The notes: a model not told the origin generated them from the sequence alone. DNA of 64,000 nucleotides from CAWGYQ01 sp963817395 (GCA_963817395.1 CAWFOC010000004.1:248001-312000), one strand, 5' to 3'. Numbered from the stretch's first letter, positions 9,806-19,473 are shown. Program-made: numbers and translations.

Positions 9806-10485
9806 GGCTCACCATCCTGAAGCACGAATCCCACCCCGCGAATCGTGTGGATCAGCTTGATCTTCTGGTCGAGATCGATCTTCCGCCGAAGCCGGGCGAT
9901 GTGGACATCGATGACGTTGTCGAGCGTCGAGCTGCGCGCGCTCTCGCTCCAGACCTCGAGTGCCAGCGAGTCGCGCGGCACGACCTGACCCTCGCGGCGC
10001 ATGAGGTACTGCAGCAGCTCGAACTCGCGCACCGTCAGCTCGACGGGATGACCGCCGCGCGTCACCTTGCGGGTCACGAGGTCCATCTCGAGGTCGGCGA
10101 CACCCAGACGCAGGGCTTCCGACACGCGGCCTCTCCTGAGGAGCGCCCGGATCCGCGCCAGAACCTCCGCGAACGCGAACGGCTTGATGAGATAGTCGTC
10201 CGCGCCGCTGTCGAGCCCGATCACCCGATCGTCAGGCGTATCGCGGGCCGTCACCACCAGCACCGGGGTCTTGACGCCGCGCTGTCTGAGCGTCGTGAGA
10301 ATCTGCAGCCCGTCACGGCCTGGCAGGGACAGGTCGAGCAGAATGACGTCGAACGACTCGGTGGAGCCGCGAAAGAACGCGCCCTCGCCGGTGGTTTCGA
10401 CCGTGACCTCGTAGCCTTCGCCTTCCAGACCCTGTCGAAGGGCGTTGGCGACCTTCTGTTCGTCTTCGACAACGAGGATCCGCAT
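9802..10485 (-). CDS. OmpR-family response regulator
   Basis: A 227-residue two-domain regulator. The receiver domain shows the acidic pair in VVEDEQ, phospho-acceptor Asp51 (ILLDLSLPG), the Thr of VVTARD and Lys101 (DYLIKPFAF). The C-terminal winged helix carries LTVREFELLQYLMR and VIDVHIARLRRKID. The start at 10485 is chosen because it gives the canonical MRILVVEDEQ; the open frame runs 12 codons further upstream but those residues fit nothing. It lies five bases after the stop of the DUF6152 gene and overlaps the kinase gene, which makes a three-gene operon. Family members bind direct repeats; a candidate site is noted in the divergent region at 11003-11018. Confidence 0.9.
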   Translation of the reverse strand: MRILVVEDEQKVANALRQGLEGEGYEVTVETTGEGAFFRGSTESFDVILLDLSLPGRDGLQILTTLRQRGVKTPVLVVTARDTPDDRVIGLDSGADDYLIKPFAFAEVLARIRALLRRGRVSEALRLGVADLEMDLVTRKVTRGGHPVELTVREFELLQYLMRREGQVVPRDSLALEVWSESARSSTLDNVIDVHIARLRRKIDLDQKIKLIHTIRGVGFVLQDGEP

Positions 10486-10489
10486 CCGG

Positions 10490-10903
10490 CTAGTCCGTCC
10501 GCTCACGCCACTTCCAGCCATCCTCCGGGCGAACGATCCTGCGCAGGAGAATCCGGTGATCCGACGGAATCCGCCCCGGGTTGCCCGTGACGATCACGCG
10601 CTGACCGGGTTTCAGCGACTCGCGCGTCACGCCCTGACGTCCAAGGTGTGCCGCGCCTCGGCACTCGACGATCCATCGCTCGGGAGCGACACCGTCACGC
10701 TCGACCAGGACGTGCAGGTAGGAGTGAGGATCGCGGAACACCCACTGGGACACCTCTCCGTCGATCGTAATCTCCCGGCCCTCGACATACGTGTCCGCGA
10801 ACCGATGGTGCGCGGTCGGAGACGCCAGGGTGGCTGCGAACGCGAGAACCGACACGACCAGCGTGCGATGCACGAGGCCGGCCGCAAAACCGCGGACAGT
10901 CAT
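10490..10903 (-). CDS. exported DUF6152-family protein, first of the two-component operon
   Basis: A 137-residue protein with a Sec-type signal peptide (about residues 1-31), then AHHRFADTYVEGREITIDGEVSQWVF and DPHSYLHVLV, the pattern of DUF6152: an N-terminal HH after cleavage and a small OB-like beta fold. The open frame begins upstream at 11011, but an ATG at 10903 with a G-rich box gives a proper signal peptide, so I use it; ATG 10912 is the alternative. The function of DUF6152 is not known. Its place directly before the response regulator and kinase suggests a periplasmic sensor partner or regulated target. Confidence 0.7.
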   Translation of the reverse strand: MTVRGFAAGLVHRTLVVSVLAFAATLASPTAHHRFADTYVEGREITIDGEVSQWVFRDPHSYLHVLVERDGVAPERWIVECRGAAHLGRQGVTRESLKPGQRVIVTGNPGRIPSDHRILLRRIVRPEDGWKWRERTD

Positions 10904-11002
10904 GACCCCCATCCTAGGAGGGCGGAGCAGGATCCAACGTGAAGAATAGCTGAATTTTCCGTCAGGAACCACGAGCCGACCGGCGCCGAGTCTGACGAAG
11001 AG

Positions 11003-11018
11003 TTCAGCCACTCTTCAG
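11003..11018 (+). promoter_or_regulatory. direct repeat TTCAG-N6-TTCAG, candidate response-regulator site
   Basis: Two TTCAG half-sites start 11 bases apart (11003 and 11014), one helical turn, in the region between the divergent DUF6152 genes. OmpR-family regulators typically bind such spaced direct repeats. A reverse-complement copy, CTGAA, lies at 10950-10954. A GAAGAG/CTCTTC inverted repeat overlaps the pair. The assignment rests on position and spacing only. Confidence 0.35.
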
Positions 11019-11102
11019 ATGCCCGGCGCGCATCGTTCGTCTAGCATGCGAGTGTCGGCCGGATCAATCGCGGTCCGGCCCATGCGAACGGCAGGTGACG
11101 TC

Positions 11103-11531
11103 ATGACGAAAGTTCTCGCGCGAGCTTCGACGGTTGGCCTCGCTCTCCTCGTGATGTCGAGTGTCGCCGTGGCTCACCACGGTGATTCCGGACGCTACGA
11201 AGACAAGCTGACGACCGTGACCGGTGTGGTCGAACAGGTTCAGCTGATCAATCCGCACTCATTCCTGATTCTCGCGGTGAAGGGCGATGATGGCAAGACG
11301 GTCCGATGGCGGGGCGAGCTCGGGTCCGCCGTCGGCATGAAGCGCTGGGGCTGGACGAAGGAGTCGATCAAGGTCGGAGAGGTGCTCACCATGACCGGCC
11401 GTCGGCTGAAGAACGGCTCGCCGTTCATGACCCTGTCCGAGGGGGCCAAGGTCGTCGACGCAGAGGGCAAAGAGCTCTATCGCGGAAACAATCCCGGCGA
11501 GCCCGAGCGACCGCCCGTGCCCGCCCGATAG
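11103..11531 (+). CDS. exported DUF6152-family protein, partner of PepSY gene
   Basis: A 142-residue protein with a signal peptide ending near AVAHHGDSGRYED; mature N-terminal His-His is the DUF6152 hallmark. The core shows VTGVVEQVQLINPHSFLILAV and a later MTLSEGAKV. ATG 11103 is preceded by AGGTG and gives the signal peptide; an upstream extension from 11019 does not. It is divergent from a second DUF6152 gene and is followed by a PepSY membrane protein gene after a 113-base gap. Metal or redox sensing through the exposed His pair is possible but not shown by the sequence. Confidence 0.75.
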   Translation: MTKVLARASTVGLALLVMSSVAVAHHGDSGRYEDKLTTVTGVVEQVQLINPHSFLILAVKGDDGKTVRWRGELGSAVGMKRWGWTKESIKVGEVLTMTGRRLKNGSPFMTLSEGAKVVDAEGKELYRGNNPGEPERPPVPAR

Positions 11532-11644
11532 CCGATCGCCCCTCGAGTCGTCCGCACGTTCCGGCTATCGCCGGCCTTCCCGCCAGGCGAAGCGCGAGCC
11601 CGGCACATCCGCGTGCAGTAGGATCGGTCGTAGCGAACCCCGAG

Positions 11645-13271
11645 ATGCGCCTGCTCGACTGGCGGCGACTCCTCGTCTACACGCATCGCTGGCTCGGCAT
11701 CGCCGGGTGCATCTTGTTCATCACCTGGTTCATCTCGGGTGTGGTGATGATGTACGCGCGGATGCCGAGCCTCACCCTCGACGAACGGCTCGCGCGTCGC
11801 TCGCCGCTCGATCTCGCCTCCGCCACGATCTCGCCAGAAGCCGTCGCGCGGCGCGAACACATCGCGCACAACGAGCTGCGCGTCGGGATGCTCGACGGCC
11901 GTCCTGTCTACCACTTCGTCGACGGCCGGGCCTTCGTCACCGTCTTTGCCGACACCGGCGAGCGCTTTACCGGCCTGACCGATCAGCGACGCGGTGGCCG
12001 TCGTCCGTGCCTTCATGCCCGAGCACGCCGCGACCGTCCGATACGATGCGCGTCTCGCCGATGCAGACCAGTGGACGATGGGCGTGCGCGGCCTCATGCC
12101 GATGCATCGGATCGAGGTCGGCGACCCCGATGCGAGCGTCGTCTATGTTTCGGATCTGACGGGCGAGACCGTCATGAAGAGCACGCGTGAACAGCGCGTG
12201 TGGGGATATCTCGGCGCCGTTCTGCACTGGATCTACTTCACCCCGTTGCGCAGGCAATCGGCCCTGTGGAACGAGGTGATCATCTGGAGCTCGATCGCCG
12301 GGTGCCTGTTGAGCCTCTCCGGACTCGTCTGGGGGTTGTGGCGCGTTTCCGTCCGCGGAATCTATCGCCTGAAGCGAATCCGCTCACACACCCCCTACGC
12401 TGGCTGGATGATGTGGCACCACTATGCGGGCCTGTTCTTCGGCCTCGTCACATTCACCTGGATCCTGAGCGGGCTGCTCTCGATGGTGCCCTGGGACTGG
12501 AGCCCGGGAGCCGCACCCACCGCCGTTCAGCGGCTGGCCGTCGCTGGTGGAGCGCTCCGTGTCGATCTGCTCACGCTCGACCGGTTGCGGGCAGCCATCG
12601 CGGCGCTCGAAACCGACTTCAGTCCGAGAGAGCTCGAGGTGTTGCAGTTTCAGGGTGAACCGGTGCTTCTCGCGCACCAGCCGCCACGATCCTTCGACGT
12701 CGAGCGGTGGAACTCTGCGTATTTCTCTGTGGCGCCGCCGCCCGACCACCGCATGGTGTCGGTCGTCGATCCTGGCCGCGGGCTGTTCCGTCGCTTCGAC
12801 GATGACGCGATGCTCGCGGCGGGACGCGACGCGATGCCTGGAGCGACGGTCGAGCAGGCCGTCTGGCTTCGAGAATACGACGCGTACTACTACGACCGGC
12901 ACGGCGCGCAGAACCTGCCTGTGCTGAGAATGCAGTTCGCCGATCAGGAGCGCACACTGCTGTACCTCGATCCGTTTCGCGGCGCGATCGTCCTCAATCA
13001 CGGACGACTCAGCCGGATCGAGCGGTGGCTCTACCATGGGCTCCACAGCCTCGACTTTCCCGGGTTGTACTCGAAGCGCCCGCTCTGGGACATCGTCGTC
13101 GTCGTCCTGAGCGCCGGTGGCCTGATTCTCAGCGCGACAACCCTGGTGCCGGCATATCGCCGCCTGCGGCGTCACGGGCGGAGGCTCATGCGCCCGAAGG
13201 TCGGCGAAGACGTCACCGCGCGTGACCCTCGCGTCGCGGCCCGCCCGTCGAGGCCGACGGCGACCGACTGA
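11645..13271 (+). CDS. PepSY-domain transmembrane protein, frame broken near 11985
   Basis: The N-terminus LLVYTHRWLGIAGCILFITWFISGVVMMY is the first helix pair of PepSY-associated membrane proteins. After the frame break the protein continues with more helices (IIWSSIAGCLLSLSGLVWGLWR, WHHYAGLFFGLVTFTWILSGL) and ends with a last helix (WDIVVVVLSAGGLILSATTLV). Periplasmic loops lie between. Removing one base between about 11975 and 11990 gives 541 residues. Relatives are often linked to iron/siderophore reduction or two-component systems; several have His residues in helices that could bind heme (HRW, WHHYAG). Position after the DUF6152 gene suggests one envelope module. Confidence 0.75.
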
Positions 13272-13409
13272 CGGCGCGGTTCCTCTCAGGTGAGGTGTGG
13301 TATCGTGTCGGCGCTTCAGCGCGCCGGCGCTCGTACTCGTCCCGCCCGTTTGCGTCGGTCTCTGAAAACCGGCTGGACACCAACACGCGAGAGAGCAGGA
13401 GAGTCACCA

Positions 13410-14699
13410 ATGGGTAAACGCAATTCGATTGTGGTCGTTGCGCTCGCAAGTGCCGCGACGATGTATACGGTGGGATGCCAGCGCGCGCCTGACGAGCCGG
13501 CTGCTGCGCGATTCGCCGCGGTGCCTGCAGAGAAGGGTGGCCAGGACATCTTTGGCGGCTATCAGGTGGCGGCTGACTGGCCGAAGGATCTGGCCACACT
13601 TCCCGGCCACGAGGACTGGACGTTCGGTGCCGGCCAGAGCGTGTTTGCCGAGAGCCCGGATCGAGTCTTCGTGTTGCAGCGTGGCGAGCTGCCCAACATC
13701 AAGGAGCCCCAGGCCCAGTTGCTGCCGCAGATCGGGCCGAGCCTCTCATTTCCGATCGGCCGGCTGCCCTGGCGCGACGCGACGGCGGCCAGCCTGCCCG
13801 GCAACGGCGGGACAGGCCAGCTCGCCGAGGATGGCATCGCCGTCTGGGAGAAACGCGGCAACCGCATGGGTGTGGATGCCCGCTGGGAGCACTGCGTTCT
13901 CATCTACAACCGCGCAGGCGAGCTGATCGATTCCTGGATGCAGTGGGACGCCATGATGCAGCGGCCGCACTTCGTGGCCATCAGCCCGTACGATCCGCTG
14001 AAGCACGTCTGGATCGTGGACGACCACAAGCACGTGATTCACAAGTTCACCAACGATGGCAAGACCAAGGTCCAGACCATCGGCACCTACGGGGTGCCCG
14101 GCGACGACGCGACGCATTTCAACAGGCCGGCGTTCATGGACTGGTTTCCCGACGGCAGCTTCGTCGTCTCCGACGGCTACAACGGCACGCGCGTCGCGAA
14201 GTTCGACAAGGATGGCAAGTTCCTGACGGCGTGGGGACAGAAGGGCAACAACCAGAAGGACACGCGTCCCGCCCACTTCAACAACGTGCACGGCATCGCG
14301 GTGGATCCCAAGACGCGCCGCGTCTTCGTGAACGACCGTGGCAACAAGCGCGCGCAGGTGTTCGACGAGAACGGCAAGTTCCTCGATCAGTGGAGCTTTG
14401 GCGACAACCCCTCTGACGTGCACATGTTCCACATCATGAGCGACGGCTTTCTCTGGGCGGCGGACCGCGGCACCAACAAGATGCTGAAGTACGACCTGAA
14501 CGGCAACTTCATGTACAGCTGGGGCACGTGGGGCGATTTCCCCGGCGGCTTCTGGGGCGTGCACGGGTTCGCCGTCGATCAGGACGGCAATTTCTACGTC
14601 GCCGAGGTGGACAACGGCGGCGCGCAGAAATTCACGCCGCGGCCCGGGGCGAACCCGGCGTTCCTCGTCGGCAAGCCGATTCGTTCGGCCTGGCAATAG
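13410..14699 (+). CDS. exported NHL-repeat six-blade propeller protein
   Basis: A 429-residue protein. The N-terminus has a hydrophobic segment ending in YTVGC, a poor but possible lipobox. The rest contains NHL repeats: HVWIVDDHKHVIHKFTNDG, GSFVVSDGYNGTRVAKFDKDG, RRVFVNDRGNKRAQVFDENG and others. The family resembles the peptidyl-hydroxyglycine amidating lyase propeller, but catalytic assignment is not safe. AGGAG lies 8 bases before the ATG. A paralogue of equal length sits at 33537-34823 and shares EKGGQDI and the C-terminal GGAQKF.PRPGANPAFL signature. It is followed by a strong hairpin terminator. Confidence 0.8.
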   Translation: MGKRNSIVVVALASAATMYTVGCQRAPDEPAAARFAAVPAEKGGQDIFGGYQVAADWPKDLATLPGHEDWTFGAGQSVFAESPDRVFVLQRGELPNIKEPQAQLLPQIGPSLSFPIGRLPWRDATAASLPGNGGTGQLAEDGIAVWEKRGNRMGVDARWEHCVLIYNRAGELIDSWMQWDAMMQRPHFVAISPYDPLKHVWIVDDHKHVIHKFTNDGKTKVQTIGTYGVPGDDATHFNRPAFMDWFPDGSFVVSDGYNGTRVAKFDKDGKFLTAWGQKGNNQKDTRPAHFNNVHGIAVDPKTRRVFVNDRGNKRAQVFDENGKFLDQWSFGDNPSDVHMFHIMSDGFLWAADRGTNKMLKYDLNGNFMYSWGTWGDFPGGFWGVHGFAVDQDGNFYVAEVDNGGAQKFTPRPGANPAFLVGKPIRSAWQ

Positions 14700-14716
14700 C
14701 TCGGCGCGATCGTCAG

Positions 14717-14743
14717 CCGCTGTGGCGCTAGTCGCCACAGCGG
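14717..14743. terminator. bidirectional hairpin terminator between convergent genes
   Basis: A perfect 11-base-pair stem (CCGCTGTGGCG / CGCCACAGCGG) with a five-base loop lies between the stop codons of the NHL gene (+) and the MBL gene (-). A short ATTTT follows on the + side. It can serve both strands. Confidence 0.7.
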
Positions 14744-14754
14744 CCTCTCGATTT

Positions 14755-16254
14755 TCACCGACCCCACAACTGCGTGCGCCGGAATGCCTCGATGGCCGCG
14801 CCTGCCTCGGCGAGCGTGGTCAGGCGCCCGTGTGTCGGGACGATCTGCTCGACATCGAGCCGGAGCCGCTGAACCGAGTCGTAGAACTGGATAAGATTCG
14901 CCACGCCGTTCGGAGGCAGGTTCGGGTTGTTCGGCGGGGTAAACGAATCGGCCTCGATCAAGATCTTCTCCTTCGGTAGATACACCATCAGCATGCCCGC
15001 GTTGTGCATATTGCCCGCGTAGTGATAGATGGCCAGCGTGCGCGTGCCGTCGGACAGCATGCGGCTGCCGATGACACCTTCGAAGACGGCCTTGCGCGAA
15101 CTGCGGGCGAGCCGGTCGGGCTTGATCGTGCGGGGATTCGCCCACACCTGCTCGTAGAACGGAATATTGTCGCGGTGCGTGATGATCGTGACGCCCTCGG
15201 CTGCGTAGGCTCGGAGGCCGCCGGCGTGGTCGAAATGCGAGTGCGTGTTGATGACGTGCTTGATGGGCTTGCCCGGCACCGCCTTCCGCACAGCGTCCAT
15301 GACCGCGAGCGAACGCTCGTCGGTTTCGGGTGCATCGACAATGACAACGTGGTCCGAGAACTCGACGGCCACGCTCCTGGCATAGCCAGGCAGCATCCAG
15401 ACCCCGTCGGACAACTTTTCGGGCTGGATCGGGCCCGAGGCAGGCGGCTTCGCCTGTCTGATGGCGTCGGGCACCTCGATCGCCACTGAAGGGTTGATCT
15501 TCACGTCGGTGATCGTGAGATCGAGTAGAGGATAGCCACCCGATCGGTGAACAATCCGCGTCGGAAATTTCACGCCGCCGAAATCCTTGTAATCGCTGAA
15601 CGACGCCTCGAGCTGCATGTCGCCGAGCACCGGGTTGTCGAACCACGTTTCGATCCGCTCCACCAGATACCCTTCGCCGAGCGTGCCCTGGACCTTCGTC
15701 TTCATCGGCGTCGTGAAGCCAATCATCGTCTTCGTCGCGCCGCGCACGGTTTCGGTCTTCACGGTCGCGTTGGCGGCCAGGGCGGCTTTGAGAAACCCGG
15801 GTGGCGTCAACCAGATCTGTGTGGTTCGGCCTTCGACCGCCGATCGGCCATCGCGCTCGACCGCGGGCGGCACGGCGTCTTGACCGACGACATCCCAGGC
15901 ATGGCTGCCGCTCAGTGCCCAAGTCTGGCGGAGCTCACCAACCAGCGGCTGGAAACCGCCTCCGAGCGGAGGGTTCTCGGCCTGCGCCCGCCGCCGTTCG
16001 TCGCGCATGGCGGGCGTGGCGTAGTCGATCGTCATCGTGTAACTGGGGACGTTGAACCGGGGCCATGGAGAGTTGCCGTCGTAGGCCTGACCGAAAATGT
16101 AGTCGGATCCCCATCCGGAGTATTGAATCGACGCCAGGCTGGCGGCACCTGACGCGGCCACCGCTTTGTCGAGCGTTGCCTTCGCATCCTGGGCGCCCGG
16201 TGCCACATCCAGCAGGGCTGCCAGTGCAAGAACCACCAAGAGACCTCTTCTCAT
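14755..16254 (-). CDS. exported two-domain metallo-beta-lactamase-fold protein
   Basis: A 499-residue protein with a signal peptide (LLVVLALAALLDVAPGAQD). Residues to about 265 form an N-terminal domain with beta-rich features like outer-membrane lipoprotein-sorting folds (ISYKDFGGVKFPTRIV-type segments). The C-terminal half is a metallo-beta-lactamase domain with the zinc motif THSHFDHAGG, a later His in YHYAGNMHNAG, Asp in EADSF and the final His in VPTHG. ATG 16254 is used because GGAGG lies 8 bases upstream. A paralogue of the same architecture is at 17968-19425, with a Tat amidohydrolase gene between. The substrate is unknown; this is not expected to be a resistance enzyme. Confidence 0.82.
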   Translation of the reverse strand: MRRGLLVVLALAALLDVAPGAQDAKATLDKAVAASGAASLASIQYSGWGSDYIFGQAYDGNSPWPRFNVPSYTMTIDYATPAMRDERRRAQAENPPLGGGFQPLVGELRQTWALSGSHAWDVVGQDAVPPAVERDGRSAVEGRTTQIWLTPPGFLKAALAANATVKTETVRGATKTMIGFTTPMKTKVQGTLGEGYLVERIETWFDNPVLGDMQLEASFSDYKDFGGVKFPTRIVHRSGGYPLLDLTITDVKINPSVAIEVPDAIRQAKPPASGPIQPEKLSDGVWMLPGYARSVAVEFSDHVVIVDAPETDERSLAVMDAVRKAVPGKPIKHVINTHSHFDHAGGLRAYAAEGVTIITHRDNIPFYEQVWANPRTIKPDRLARSSRKAVFEGVIGSRMLSDGTRTLAIYHYAGNMHNAGMLMVYLPKEKILIEADSFTPPNNPNLPPNGVANLIQFYDSVQRLRLDVEQIVPTHGRLTTLAEAGAAIEAFRRTQLWGR

Positions 16255-16410
16255 CCCCTCTGCCTCCATTGCCACCGTGCTGCACCTCGGTCCGGGACCG
16301 CCGCGAGCAACCCGCCGGCGTGCCGCACGCCCACACGCGTGAAAGCATTATGGGCTAGCGGACGGCGTTCGGAAACCGAGTAAGATGCGTGGCTCTCGGG
16401 CGACGCGATC

Positions 16411-17877
16411 ATGAAGAGAACGACAGGATCCTCGCGACGCGACTTCCTCAAGTCGGGTGCCGCTGGAGTCGTCGGCGGCCAGCTGTCGGCGGCGTGCTCG
16501 TCGTCCGCGGTCCAGTCCGGGCACTCATTGGCAGCGCGGATGCCTGCCGGCGGACGGGTGCTGCTCAAGAGGGGCATCGTTCTCACGCTCGACCCGAAGA
16601 TCGGGGATTTCGAGCAGGCCGACGTGCTCATCGATCGCGGCACGATCGTCGACGTGCGGTCTGACATCGTCGACGCCACTGCCGCAGTCGTCGATGCCAC
16701 GGACACGATCGTGATGCCAGGCTTCGTCGACACGCACCACCATCAGTATCAGAGCCTCTTTCGAGCGCTCATTCCCAACGGTCTCCTGGCCGACTATTCG
16801 CGCGACGTGGGCAGCACGGGCAACCCGGCTGCAGGTGTGCTGACTCCGCTCTATCGACCCGAGGACGCGTACGCGGGCGAGCTCGTTGCCTCGCTCGGCC
16901 AACTGAACATGGGCGTGACGACCGTCGTGGACACGTCGCAGGTGGCCAATTCACCGGAGCATACCGACGCGTGCATCCAGGCGCTCAGGGACTCCGGCCG
17001 GCGCACGGTGTTCGCCTACGCGGCTGGCGCGGGTCCTTCGAGCGCCTATCCGCAGGATATTCGCCGGTTGCGCAACCAATACTTCTCCTCGCCGGATCAG
17101 CTCCTGTCGCTGGCCCTGCACGCGGGCCTCGACCCTGCGCTCTGGGCCGTTGCGCGCGAGGTGGACGCGCCGATCGTGTCGCACGGCGTCAATCAGGCCA
17201 GCCTGGCGTCGATGTTCAGCGCAGGTCTGATGCGTTCCGACAATCTGTACATCCATGGCACGGACCTGGGTGCCGACGGGTTCAAGCTGATTGCGAATTC
17301 CGGCGGGGGCCTGTCGATCGCGTGCGCCATCGAGATGACGATGGGTCATGGAGTGCCGCCGATTCAGGAAGCGCTCGATCATGGGCTGGCCCCGAGTCTG
17401 AGCTCGGACGTCGAGACGAACATGACCCCGGATTTCTTCACCATCATGCGTGCCGCCTTCACGCTGGTGCGCATGCGCCTGCTGGCGAGGCGCCGGAGCG
17501 GCGAGACCGGCTTGCCGGCACTGACCACGTGCCAGGATGTGCTGCGGATGGCGACGATCAATGGCGCGCGAGTGGTTCATCTCGATCACAAGATCGGCAC
17601 GCTGACACCAGGCAAGGACGCCGACATCGTGATGCTCGCGACGAATGCAATTGGCGTGGCGCCCGTCAACAACGCGTACGGTGCGGTCGTCGTCGGCATG
17701 GACACCAGTCACGTGCGCCACGTCCTGGTCGCGGGCAAGTTCGTCAAATGGGACGGGGCGCTCGTTGGCGTGGACGAGCAGCGGGTGATCCGCGAGGCGA
17801 CGGCGTCGCGCGACCATCTCATGGCGGCCACCGGCTGGTCTCGGTCCGTCCTCGGCACCGGGCGACCGGGCAGCTGA
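16411..17877 (+). CDS. Tat-exported amidohydrolase (chlorohydrolase/deaminase type)
   Basis: A 488-residue metallo-hydrolase. SRRDFLKSG at residues 8-16 is a twin-arginine signal. Metal ligands expected for the amidohydrolase superfamily are visible: HxH in FVDTHHHQYQ, a His in IVSHGVNQ, a His in LYIHGTD and the Asp in SLSSDVETN. The C-terminal beta-sandwich ends in TPGKDADIVML, typical of the TrzN/AtzA/guanine deaminase branch. It would act in the periplasm on an amide, aminotriazine-like or other heterocyclic substrate. It is divergent from one MBL gene and precedes the second by 90 bases. Confidence 0.87.
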   Translation: MKRTTGSSRRDFLKSGAAGVVGGQLSAACSSSAVQSGHSLAARMPAGGRVLLKRGIVLTLDPKIGDFEQADVLIDRGTIVDVRSDIVDATAAVVDATDTIVMPGFVDTHHHQYQSLFRALIPNGLLADYSRDVGSTGNPAAGVLTPLYRPEDAYAGELVASLGQLNMGVTTVVDTSQVANSPEHTDACIQALRDSGRRTVFAYAAGAGPSSAYPQDIRRLRNQYFSSPDQLLSLALHAGLDPALWAVAREVDAPIVSHGVNQASLASMFSAGLMRSDNLYIHGTDLGADGFKLIANSGGGLSIACAIEMTMGHGVPPIQEALDHGLAPSLSSDVETNMTPDFFTIMRAAFTLVRMRLLARRRSGETGLPALTTCQDVLRMATINGARVVHLDHKIGTLTPGKDADIVMLATNAIGVAPVNNAYGAVVVGMDTSHVRHVLVAGKFVKWDGALVGVDEQRVIREATASRDHLMAATGWSRSVLGTGRPGS

Positions 17878-17967
17878 GAACTGGCCAGACCGAGCGTCTT
17901 CCGAGCCCGGGCTTCGCCCGTCGCGGCTGCTGGACAGGATTCAGGCAATCATCAAGAATCTGTGGTG

Positions 17968-19425
17968 ATGAGACACCTGCCATTCGCACTGTCGGCCCTG
18001 GCTCTGGTGACTGCCTGCTCTCAGCCCACTGTCGAACAGCAGATCGTCAACGACGCTGCCGAGGCGCTCGGAGGCGCTCGCCGGATTCAGGCGGTCAAGA
18101 CCGTCACGCTCGAGGGCGAAGGCACCGCCGGCAACATGGGTCAGGATATGACCCCGGAAGCCACGTCGCAGAGCTTCACGCTCAGCGGCTACCGCCGGGC
18201 CATCGACGTCGCGGGCGACCGGGTTCGGATTGAGCAGACGCGCACGCCGAACTTCACCTATTTTCAGGGGCAGGCTCCGCAGAAGCAGGTGTTCGGCGTC
18301 GACGGCGACGTCGGTTACAACGTGCCGGCCACGGGCAATCCGACACGCATCAGCGACAGCGCCGCGCGCGATCGACGCGCGGACATCTACCACCATCCTT
18401 TGACGATTCTGCGCGCCGCCCTGAACCCGTCGGCCCAACTGAGGAATGCCCGCACACTTGAAAATCAGAGCGCCGTCGAGGTCGTCACGGCCGGCGGCTT
18501 CACCTTCACGCTGGCGATCGACCGGACGACCAAATTGCCGACGCGGGTCGTGTCGATGACCGACAACGTCAATCTGGGTGATGTGGCCGTCGAGACGACC
18601 TTCGCGGATTACCAGGACGTGAGCGGATTGAAGCTGCCCGGACGACTGACGACGAAGGTCGATCGGTTCACGACCACGGAGCTCCGGCTCGCCAGGCAGA
18701 TCGTAGATGGAGACACGGGCGATCTGGCGGCGCCTTCCGCGGCAGCTTCCGCCGAGGCCGTTCCGGGCGCCCCGCCCGCGAACGTGATGGCACAGGAGCT
18801 GGCGCCGGGCGTGTGGCTGCTGGGCGGCCAGTCTCACCACAGCGTGCTCGTCGAGTTCAGCGATCACGTCGTGCTCATCGAGGCACCGCAGCACGAGACG
18901 AGGACGCTCGGCGTCATCGAGAAAGTCAAGGAGCTCAGGCCCAACAAGCCGATGACGAAGCTCGTGAGCACGCACCATCACTTCGATCATTCCGGGGGGA
19001 TTCGAGCCGCGATTTCCCAGGGCATGACGATCATCGCGCACAAGGCCAGCGCGGCGTTCTACCAGGAAGCGGCGGGGCGTGCCCACACGATCGTGCCCGA
19101 TGCGCTGGCCAGGACCCCCAGTCCTGCCAGCATCGAGGCCGTCGACGACATGCTGGTGTTGAAAGACGAGACGATGACCGTCAACCTGTATCACATAGCC
19201 GGCAACCCGCACGCGGACACGCTGCTCATGGCGTACTTCCCTCGCGAGCGGCTGCTGGTCGAGGCGGACGTGTACAGCCCGGCGGCCGCCGTCCACCCCT
19301 TCGCTGCAAATCTGCTGGAGAACATTACGAAGCGCCGCTTGCGGGTCGATCGCGTTGTACCGCTTCACGGCACGGTCGTACCCTACGCCGAACTGTTGAA
19401 GACCCAGGCCGCCGCTTCGAAGTGA
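17968..19425 (+). CDS. lipoprotein with metallo-beta-lactamase domain
   Basis: A 485-residue protein. The first 16 residues end in the lipobox LVTAC, so it is probably a lipoprotein. The N-terminal domain (to about 260) parallels that of the protein at 14755-16254. The MBL domain has STHHHFDHSGG, YHIAGNPHADT, LVEADVY and LHGTVV, which covers the usual metal ligands. Two in-frame GTG codons precede the ATG at 17968; the ATG gives the clean lipoprotein signal. No strong ribosome site is seen, so it may be coupled to the upstream amidohydrolase gene. Confidence 0.82.
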   Translation: MRHLPFALSALALVTACSQPTVEQQIVNDAAEALGGARRIQAVKTVTLEGEGTAGNMGQDMTPEATSQSFTLSGYRRAIDVAGDRVRIEQTRTPNFTYFQGQAPQKQVFGVDGDVGYNVPATGNPTRISDSAARDRRADIYHHPLTILRAALNPSAQLRNARTLENQSAVEVVTAGGFTFTLAIDRTTKLPTRVVSMTDNVNLGDVAVETTFADYQDVSGLKLPGRLTTKVDRFTTTELRLARQIVDGDTGDLAAPSAAASAEAVPGAPPANVMAQELAPGVWLLGGQSHHSVLVEFSDHVVLIEAPQHETRTLGVIEKVKELRPNKPMTKLVSTHHHFDHSGGIRAAISQGMTIIAHKASAAFYQEAAGRAHTIVPDALARTPSPASIEAVDDMLVLKDETMTVNLYHIAGNPHADTLLMAYFPRERLLVEADVYSPAAAVHPFAANLLENITKRRLRVDRVVPLHGTVVPYAELLKTQAAASK

Positions 19426-19473
19426 GAGGATTCCGGCCTCCGCCGGACGCCGCGCTCGCAGTCCGCAGGCCGC

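Noticed and set aside
14755..19425. Beta-lactam resistance role for the MBL-fold genes
   Set aside because: The two-domain architecture, HxHFDH context and neighbours fit general metallohydrolases, not class B beta-lactamases.
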